Shown: positions 48,567 through 53,820 of the stretch, one piece after another | Layout: each line of letters opens with the position of its first letter | Numbering within the stretch: position 1 is the first letter of the stretch | NCBI RefSeq assembly: GCF_001043955.1 | Contig: NZ_LABZ01000126.1 | Location: 1-53,820, forward strand | Source: Methylobacterium tarhaniae | GTDB lineage: Bacteria; Pseudomonadota; Alphaproteobacteria; Rhizobiales; Beijerinckiaceae | Direction: 5' to 3' | DNA: 53,820 nt | The notes under the pieces: generated by a model | Seen by the model: only the letters and a program-made list of their open reading frames with translations | Told to the model about the DNA's origin: nothing | The model's database searches: none | Made by a program: the position numbers and the translations under genes

Positions 48567-49235
48567 TCACGTGATCCGCCCGACGATCGCCTCCCGCGCC
48601 GCCCGCGAGCCGCCGAGCCGCTTCTTTGCCCGCTCGACCACCGCCACCGGGGCCTCGGCCGGGGTGCCGGATCCGAAAGGCGGGGCCGGCGCGTATTCGA
48701 GCGCCAGTTGAACCGTCTCGGCCTCCTCGCGGCCGAGCAGTTCGGCCACCACGGCGAGCCCGAAATCGATCCCCGAGGTCACGCCCCCGGCGGTGATCAG
48801 GTTGCCGTCGCGCACGACCCGGTCCTGCACCGGCACAGCGCCGAAGCGGGCGAGGAAATCGTGCGCGTACCAGTGCGTCGTCGCGCGCCGGCCCTGCAGC
48901 AGCCCGGCCGCCCCGAGCACCAGCGCGCCCGTACAGACCGAGGTGAGATAGCGGACCTCCTTCGCCCGCGCCCGCACGAAATCCAGGGTCTCCTCGTCCT
49001 CCATGAGCGGGTTCACCCCGGCGCCGCCGGGGATGCAGAGCACGTCGAGGGGTGGGCAGGTGTCGAAGGTCGCGGTCGGCACGAAGGGGATACCCGTCGC
49101 CGAGCGCACCGGCTCGCCGTCCTTCCAGATCAGATGGACCGCGCTGTCCGGCACCGAGGCGAAGACCTCGTAGGGCCCGGTGAGGTCGAGTTGCTGGACC
49201 TGCGGAAAGACGAGGAGTCCGAAGCTGAGCGACAC
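48567..49235 (-). CDS. DJ-1/PfpI family protein (isonitrile hydratase/GlxA-like)
   Basis: Cytoplasmic protein of 222 residues with the class I glutamine-amidotransferase-like fold. The nucleophile elbow is SVCTGALVLGAAG near residue 98, the catalytic-type Cys being present; FGLLVFPQVQQLDLTGPYEV at the start with its Asp and TTHWYAHDFL near 120 match isonitrile hydratases and the AraC-less GlxA-type proteins. Reaction is therefore likely hydration of isonitriles or a related small molecule, but this family is often over-annotated. The start is a GTG at 49235 with a GGAGGA site. It follows gluQRS by 31 bp on the same strand, so they may be cotranscribed. Confidence 0.85.
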   Translation of the reverse strand: MSLSFGLLVFPQVQQLDLTGPYEVFASVPDSAVHLIWKDGEPVRSATGIPFVPTATFDTCPPLDVLCIPGGAGVNPLMEDEETLDFVRARAKEVRYLTSVCTGALVLGAAGLLQGRRATTHWYAHDFLARFGAVPVQDRVVRDGNLITAGGVTSGIDFGLAVVAELLGREEAETVQLALEYAPAPPFGSGTPAEAPVAVVERAKKRLGGSRAAREAIVGRIT

Positions 49236-49266
49236 AGAGAGTCCTCCGGTTTCGCGGCAGGATTCC

Positions 49267-50136
49267 CTACGGCGGGGTGGGGTGCAAGGGCTGTCGGGCC
49301 TCTCCTTCGTCCATGCCGAAGCCCAGCCGCGCCCGCAGCTCCGCCGCGCTCGCGCCCCGCTCCCGCAACGCGGCCAGCGCCTCCGAGCGCAGGCTCTTCG
49401 ACAGCTTGTCCCCCGCCGCGTCCCGGATCAGCCCGTGATGGTGGTAGCGCGGGGTCGGCAGGCCGAGGAGGCGCTGGAGCAGGACGTGGAGGTCGGTGGC
49501 GGCTTCGAGGTCCTGGCCGCGGACCACGTGGGTGATGCCCTGCGCGGCATCGTCGAGGACCACGGCGAGGTGATAGCTCGTCGGCACGTCCTTGCGGCCG
49601 AGCACCGCGTCGCCCCACCGGGCCGGATCGGCGGTGCAGACCCGCCCGGGCTCGCCCGGCGCGAAGGCCGAGTAGGTGAAGGGCCCCGGGCAGACTTCCA
49701 GCGCCCGCGCCATGTCGAGGCGCCAGGCATGGGGGGTGTCCGGCAGCGGCCTGCCCCGGCAGGTGCCGGGATAGAGCGGCGCCCCGTCCGGGTCGCGGGC
49801 TTCGCCGGCCGCCGCGAGGATCTCCCGGCGGGTGCAGGTGCAGGGATAGATCAGGCCCCGCTGCCGCAGGCCGTCGAGGGCGGCGCGGTAGGTGGACATC
49901 CGGGCCGACTGGCGCCAGACCGGCTCCGGGAAGGTCAGGCCGAGCCAGGCGAGGTCGGCGACCAGCGCGTCGGTCAGCTCCGGCCGGCAACGGGCCGGGT
50001 CGATGTCCTCGATGCGCAGCAGCAAGTCTCCGCGCAGCGCCCGCGCGACCTCCGCGTTGAGGAGGGCCGAGTAGGCGTGGCCGAGATGGAGGCGCCCGTT
50101 CGGGCTCGGGGCGAAGCGCAGGCGGGGAGACGACAC
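49267..50136 (-). CDS. gluQ: Glutamyl-Q tRNA(Asp) synthetase
   Basis: A shortened glutamyl-tRNA synthetase paralogue (289 residues, no anticodon-binding domain) that attaches glutamate to queuosine of tRNA(Asp). The class I motif 1 is RFAPSPNGRLHLGHAYSAL, the second is GDKLSKS near 245, and the zinc ligands YPCTCTRRE and YPGTCRG are present near residues 100-120. GTG 50136 is chosen because the family N-terminus SPRLRFAPSPNG begins there; the longer upstream frame is the shadow of the divergent glycosylase gene. Six bp separate it from that divergent gene, so the two promoters must lie inside each other's coding sequences or overlap. Confidence 0.92.
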   Translation of the reverse strand: MSSPRLRFAPSPNGRLHLGHAYSALLNAEVARALRGDLLLRIEDIDPARCRPELTDALVADLAWLGLTFPEPVWRQSARMSTYRAALDGLRQRGLIYPCTCTRREILAAAGEARDPDGAPLYPGTCRGRPLPDTPHAWRLDMARALEVCPGPFTYSAFAPGEPGRVCTADPARWGDAVLGRKDVPTSYHLAVVLDDAAQGITHVVRGQDLEAATDLHVLLQRLLGLPTPRYHHHGLIRDAAGDKLSKSLRSEALAALRERGASAAELRARLGFGMDEGEARQPLHPTPP

Positions 50137-50142
50137 GGCAGG

Positions 50143-50844
50143 ATGCGGACGCGGACGATTCCTCAAGCCATAAGCCTGCCGGCCACCGGCGTCACCGGCC
50201 CGCTGCTCGACTCCGAGGCCGCGTTGCAGGAGGGTTTGGCGGCCCTGACGGTCCTCGACCCGGTGATGGGGCGGCTGGTGGCCGAGGGCGCGGTGCCGCC
50301 CCTGCGCAAGCGCCCGCCGGGCTTCGAGGGCCTCGCCGGCATCGTGGTGTCGCAGCAGATCTCGACCGCGAGCGCCGCGGCGATCTGGGGCCGGCTGGCC
50401 GCCGCCCTGCCGGACCTCACCGCCGAGGCCTTGGCGGCAGCGCCGGACGACCGGTTGCGCGGGGCCGGCCTGTCGGCGCCGAAGATCCGCACCCTGCGGG
50501 CGGCGGCCCAGGCGGTCATCGACGGCGCCCTGCCCCTCGCCGCCCTGCACGCCCTGCCGGCGGACGAGGCCCACCGCCGGATGGTGGCGGTCCACGGCAT
50601 CGGGCCCTGGACCGCCGACGTCTACCTGCTGTTCTGCCTCGGCCACCCGGACGCCTTCCCGGCCGGCGACCTCGCCCTGCAGGAGGCGGCGCGCCTCGCC
50701 GACGGGCTGGAGACCCGGCCGAGCGCCGCCGCCCTCACGGCGCGGGCCGAGGCCTGGCGGCCGTGGCGCGGGGTCGCCGCCAAGGTGCTATGGGCCTATT
50801 ACCGGGTCGCCAAAGCGCGCGACGGCGCGCCTCTCACCCCTTGA
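50143..50844 (+). CDS. DNA-3-methyladenine glycosylase II (AlkA-like)
   Basis: Base-excision repair glycosylase of 233 residues removing alkylated bases. It is the compact form without the N-terminal AlkA beta domain. FEGLAGIVVSQQISTASAAA near residue 65 is the usual substrate-pocket helix, MVAVHGIGPWTADVYLLF near 148 carries the helix-hairpin-helix, and the catalytic Asp is in DAFPAGDLALQ near 170; the WRPWRGVAAKVLW end is complete. The last codons (RDGAPLTP and TGA) lie inside the first unit of a 32-bp tandem repeat. An AlkA-like C-terminal fragment at 40384-40587 is a related but dead sequence. Confidence 0.92.
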   Translation: MRTRTIPQAISLPATGVTGPLLDSEAALQEGLAALTVLDPVMGRLVAEGAVPPLRKRPPGFEGLAGIVVSQQISTASAAAIWGRLAAALPDLTAEALAAAPDDRLRGAGLSAPKIRTLRAAAQAVIDGALPLAALHALPADEAHRRMVAVHGIGPWTADVYLLFCLGHPDAFPAGDLALQEAARLADGLETRPSAAALTARAEAWRPWRGVAAKVLWAYYRVAKARDGAPLTP

Positions 50845-50941
50845 GCCGGCGCGACGGCGCGCCCCTCACCCCTTGAGCCGGCGCGACGGCGCGCTCTTGC
50901 CCCTTGAGCCGGCGCGGCGCGTCTCTTGCCCCCTTGAGCCC
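50817..50941. repeat. Tandem repeat, about four 29-32-bp units, overlapping the glycosylase stop codon
   Basis: Units start at 50817, 50849, 50881 and 50912 and share GCGCGACGGCGCGC, a C/T-rich middle and CCCCTTGAGCCG. Units 1 and 2 differ at one base; units 3 and 4 are more diverged. Unit 1 codes for the last residues and TGA of the glycosylase. The array fills most of the gap before the carboxylesterase gene. Confidence 0.85.
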
Positions 50942-50978
50942 GCGCCGCTTCCTTTTCGATGCCACGGAGCCCGACCCG

Positions 50979-51659
50979 ATGCCGATCCTCACCGGCCCGC
51001 GCCTGATGCCCCGCTCCGGCGCCAGGCCGCGCCAGCTCGTCGTCCTGCTGCACGGCTTCGGTGCCGACGGCAACGACCTGATCGACCTCGCGCAGGAATG
51101 GCAGCCGCTCCTGCCCGACGCCGCCTTCGTGGCGCCGCACGCGCCCGAGCCGTGCATCCAGGGCTTCGGGCGGCAATGGTTCTCCCTCACCTTCCGCGAC
51201 CCCCACGAGCGCTGGCGCGGCGTGAACCGGGCCGGCCCGGCGCTCGACGCCTTCCTGGATGCGGAGCTCGAGGCTTTGGGATTGGGGGCCCACCAGCTCG
51301 CCCTCGTCGGGTTCAGCCAGGGCTGCATGATGGCCCTGCACGTCTCCTTACGCCGCCCGGCCCCGGTCGCGGCCGTGGTCGGGCTGTCCGGCATGCTGGT
51401 GCTGGAGGAAGGCAAGGGGCCGGAGAGCCTGAAACCGGCCGTCGCGGCGGTGCCGCCGGTCCTGCTCGCCCACGGCGACCAGGACGAGGTGATCCCGGTC
51501 GACGCGCTGTTCCTCTCGGCGGAAGCGCTCGCCGCGGCGGACGTGCCGGCGGAGTGGCACCTCTCCGCCGGGATCGGCCACGGCATCGACGACGGCGCCC
51601 TCCACCATGCGGGGCAGTTCCTCGCCGCCGGTTTCGCCCGGGCGGCGCGGAGGGGTTAG
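50979..51659 (+). CDS. Carboxylesterase/phospholipase (alpha/beta hydrolase)
   Basis: Cytoplasmic serine hydrolase of the YpfH/carboxylesterase group, 226 residues. VVLLHGFGADGNDL near residue 20 is the oxyanion-side signature, GFSQGCMMAL near 110 the nucleophile elbow, and LAHGDQDEVIPV near 165 and GIGHGIDD near 202 give the Asp and His, so the triad is complete. ATG 50979 is chosen because homologous sequence begins there; the upstream open frame consists of the tandem repeat. Natural ester substrate unknown. Its stop overlaps that of the converging aldolase gene by a few bases (51656-51659). Confidence 0.9.
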   Translation: MPILTGPRLMPRSGARPRQLVVLLHGFGADGNDLIDLAQEWQPLLPDAAFVAPHAPEPCIQGFGRQWFSLTFRDPHERWRGVNRAGPALDAFLDAELEALGLGAHQLALVGFSQGCMMALHVSLRRPAPVAAVVGLSGMLVLEEGKGPESLKPAVAAVPPVLLAHGDQDEVIPVDALFLSAEALAAADVPAEWHLSAGIGHGIDDGALHHAGQFLAAGFARAARRG

Positions 51660-52453
51660 CCTCGCGCCTCCTTCAGGGCAGCCGCGGCGCCCGCCCGCAG
51701 CAGGGCGGAATCGCCCGACAGCGCGATCAGGTCGAAGCCCTCGGCGATCAGCTCGCGGGTGCGCGGGCCGGAGAGGGAGTAGATCCCGATCCGCTTGCCC
51801 GCCGCGCGGGTGCGCGCCATGGCGTGCTTGAGCGCGTCGCGCACGGCGGCGCCGTCGGGGTCGAGGCCGGCGCCGTTCGAAAGGGCGATCGACAGGTCGG
51901 AGGGGCCGATGAAGATGCCGTCGATCCCGTCCACCGCCAGGATGTCGTCGAGGGCGGCTAATGCCTCCTTGGTCTCGATCATCGCCAGCGTCTGGCAGAA
52001 GCCGTTGGCCTCGCGCAGGTAGGCCTCGGGGGACAAGCCCGACAGCATCAGGGCGGGGGCCGGCCCCCAGCTGCGCTCGCCGAGCGGCGGGTACTTGGCG
52101 AGCGCGGCGAAGCGCCTCGCATCCTCCACGGTGTTGACCATCGGGGCGATGATCCCGGAGATGCCGGCATCGAGCAGGCGCGAGACGGTCGAGAACCCGC
52201 CGACCGGCACCCGCGCCAGGGTCGGCTTGCCGCGGGCCGCCACGAGGGCGACGGTGCGGTTGATGCTGTCGAAATCGTGGGCGCCGTGCTGCATGTCGAG
52301 CGTCACGGTGTCGAACGCCTCGGCGGCGAGCAGCCCGGCGACCGCGGGCTCGGGAATCCCGCACCAGGCCGTGATCAGCGGCTTGCCCTCGCGAAACCGC
52401 GCCGCCAGGGCGGCCACCGCACCGCCGCGTTCCGCCATCGCCCGTTCCGCCAT
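51656..52453 (-). CDS. HpcH/HpaI aldolase (citrate lyase beta-like) family protein
   Basis: Class II pyruvate-type aldolase of 265 residues that cleaves or forms 4-hydroxy-2-oxo acids with a divalent metal. LDMQHGAHDF near residue 52 carries the base/loop, ARVPVGG near 85 the substrate Arg, MIETKEALAALDDI near 155 the metal Glu and GIFIGPSDLSIAL near 180 the metal Asp, all in the HpaI order. Two Met codons (1 and 6) could start it. It is monocistronic and divergent from purC. The physiological substrate is not clear from context. Confidence 0.88.
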   Translation of the reverse strand: MAERAMAERGGAVAALAARFREGKPLITAWCGIPEPAVAGLLAAEAFDTVTLDMQHGAHDFDSINRTVALVAARGKPTLARVPVGGFSTVSRLLDAGISGIIAPMVNTVEDARRFAALAKYPPLGERSWGPAPALMLSGLSPEAYLREANGFCQTLAMIETKEALAALDDILAVDGIDGIFIGPSDLSIALSNGAGLDPDGAAVRDALKHAMARTRAAGKRIGIYSLSGPRTRELIAEGFDLIALSGDSALLRAGAAAALKEARG

Positions 52454-52807
52454 CGTGGTCCCTCCCGGATCGGCCGCGCGTTCGCCGCGGCTCGTCCGGC
52501 GAGCTTAGGTCAGCCCGGAGGTCGCCGTCGAGGCGGCAACGCCAGCGCCCGCGACATGCCGCCCCCTCCCGCCACGCTTGCATCCTCGCCCCCTCATGCG
52601 CATATCGACGCGACCAACGACCGCAATTCACCGCAGCGGCGTCCGGGCGCCCCCGGGCGTTCCGGCTAACGCGTTGTGCTGCCTTCGCGGTTCGGCTAAT
52701 TTGCCATCGGCCGCCGGGACGCCCGGAGCGACGCGTCCCCCGGCCCGACCTTCTCCTCAGAGGTCGCCGCGCCGCGGGTCCCACACGTCGTCAGGAGCCT
52801 CGGCCCC
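52454..52807. other. Divergent promoter region between the aldolase gene and purC
   Basis: About 350 bp without a supportable gene. It should hold both promoters. I see no clear operator or riboswitch-like fold upstream of purC. Confidence 0.4.
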
Positions 52808-53602
52808 ATGGACTTCCTCAAACCACGGTACACGCCTATGAACCGCCGCCGTCGCATCTACGAGGGCAAGGCGAAGGTCCTCTATGAGGGTCCCGAGCCC
52901 GGCACGCTCATCCAGCATTTCAAGGACGACGCGACCGCCTTCAACGCCAAGAAGCATGAGGTGATCGACGGCAAGGGCGTGCTGAACAACCGGATCTCCG
53001 AGTTCGTCTTCCAGCACCTCAACGACATCGGCGTGCCGACGCACTTCATCCGCCGGCTGAACATGCGCGAGCAGCTGATCCGCGAGGTCGAGATCATCCC
53101 GCTCGAGGTGGTGGTGCGCAACGTGGCGGCCGGCTCGCTGGCGACGCGGCTGGGCCTGGAGGAAGGCACCCAGCTCCCGCGCTCGATCATCGAGTTCTAC
53201 TACAAGAACGACCAGCTCAACGACCCGATGGTGTCGGAGGAGCACATCACCGCCTTCGGCTGGGCGACGCCGCAGGAGATCGACGACATCATGGCGCTGG
53301 CCATCCGGGTCAACGACTTCATGTCGGGCCTCTTCCTCGGCGTCGGCATCCGCCTCGTCGACTTCAAGATGGAGACCGGCCGGCTCTGGGAAGGCGACAT
53401 GATGCGCATCGTCGTCGCCGACGAGATCTCCCCGGATTCCTGCCGCCTCTGGGACATCAAGAGCCAGGACAAGCTCGACAAGGACCGCTTCCGCAAGGAC
53501 CTCGGCGGCCTGATCGAGGCCTATACCGAGGTGGCTCGCCGCCTCGGCATCCTGGGCGAGAACGAGAAGGTGCAGACCGGCGGGCCGCGCCTGGTGCAGT
53601 GA
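52808..53602 (+). CDS. purC: Phosphoribosylaminoimidazole-succinocarboxamide synthase
   Basis: SAICAR synthetase, joining CAIR and aspartate with ATP in purine synthesis. 264 residues from ATG 52808; the family core starts at [20 protein letters not shown] (Met at 52838), so the ten extra residues are optional. 52808 is preferred for its AGGAG about 10 bp upstream, with 52838 as alternative. ATP and substrate motifs are intact: [40 protein letters not shown] and [13 protein letters not shown]. Followed by a hairpin terminator. In many alphaproteobacteria purS/purQ follow purC; the window ends before that can be seen. Confidence 0.96.
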   Translation: MDFLKPRYTPMNRRRRIYEGKAKVLYEGPEPGTLIQHFKDDATAFNAKKHEVIDGKGVLNNRISEFVFQHLNDIGVPTHFIRRLNMREQLIREVEIIPLEVVVRNVAAGSLATRLGLEEGTQLPRSIIEFYYKNDQLNDPMVSEEHITAFGWATPQEIDDIMALAIRVNDFMSGLFLGVGIRLVDFKMETGRLWEGDMMRIVVADEISPDSCRLWDIKSQDKLDKDRFRKDLGGLIEAYTEVARRLGILGENEKVQTGGPRLVQ

Positions 53603-53638
53603 CACGCGCCGGCGTCAGGCCGGATCGGGATGATGGGC

Positions 53639-53666
53639 GGGGCCGCTTCCGGGAGGAGGCGGCCCC
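53639..53666 (+). terminator. Hairpin after purC
   Basis: GGGGCCGC and GCGGCCCC form a perfect 8-bp stem with a 12-base loop, 36 bp after the stop, followed by GTCGTCGTTTCG. Weak T-run, likely terminator. The remaining bases to 53820 show no gene. Confidence 0.65.
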
Positions 53667-53820
53667 GTCGTCGTTTCGAAGGTCAGGTTCGTAACATCAA
53701 AGGTATTTCAGGATGGAGCGCGTCACCCTCACCTCTAACCCCTCTCCGGCCGTCTCTTTTACCCATCTTACGCTGCCGACGAAAAGAGAGGGTGGTAATT
53801 TAGAGGTGCGGCGTTGACTA

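Noticed and set aside
50817..50941. Repeats considered as a CRISPR array
   Set aside because: Units are directly adjacent without unique spacers, and no cas genes are near; it is a simple tandem repeat.

Overview
The window is high-GC alphaproteobacterial chromosome, most probably Methylobacterium or a close relative. The housekeeping genes point that way: nhaA, accA, an acetoacetate/3-hydroxybutyrate operon, mucR, a LOV-histidine kinase, gluQRS and purC. GC is high throughout except for a few AT-rich control regions. The genus is inferred from gene content and protein style, not from a search.

Layout. (1) 1-7.1 kb is backbone: nhaA (5' end cut by the window), a YafK-type L,D-transpeptidase, accA, then a patatin / acetoacetate decarboxylase / 3-hydroxybutyrate dehydrogenase operon. 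(2) 7.4-38.8 kb is an accessory island carrying a complete yersiniabactin-type metallophore locus. Its left edge holds IS3 and ISL3 fragments, its right edge a decayed tyrosine recombinase, and its middle IS256 and IS21 fragments. (3) 39.0-41.9 kb is a 2OG-Fe(II) oxygenase/ada region littered with gene fragments (AlkA C-terminus, HDAC-like N-terminus, Tat leader, phytase-like N-terminus). (4) 42-53.8 kb is backbone again: LOV kinase, two identical tRNA-Pro(CGG) genes, mucR, a methyltransferase, an M23 peptidase, a DJ-1/PfpI protein, gluQRS, a DNA glycosylase, a carboxylesterase, an HpcH aldolase and purC.

The metallophore locus. One leftward operon runs from a small unknown gene at 28.9 kb through an HMWP2-like NRPS (ArCP-Cy-A(MT-like)-PCP-Cy-PCP), an HMWP1-like PKS/NRPS (KS-AT-MT-KR-ACP-Cy-MT-PCP-TE), a thiazolinyl imide reductase, a fused thioesterase/salicyl-AMP ligase and a salicylate synthase. 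Nearly all junctions are short start/stop overlaps. A second leftward operon encodes a TonB-dependent receptor, a shortened MFS protein and two ABC exporter-fold half-transporters (YbtP/YbtQ type). A YbtA/PchR-like AraC regulator and a stand-alone methyltransferase lie between the operons on the plus strand.

The most striking point is that the 9.6-kb PKS/NRPS frame is intact apart from two nonsense codons: TAA in the KS and TAG at the start of the AT. Both stand where the family has tyrosine. Together with an internally deleted MFS gene and decayed mobile elements, this suggests a recently acquired siderophore island now decaying, unless the stops are read through. The TE-ligase fusion, the leading small gene and the extra methyltransferase set it apart from the Yersinia locus.
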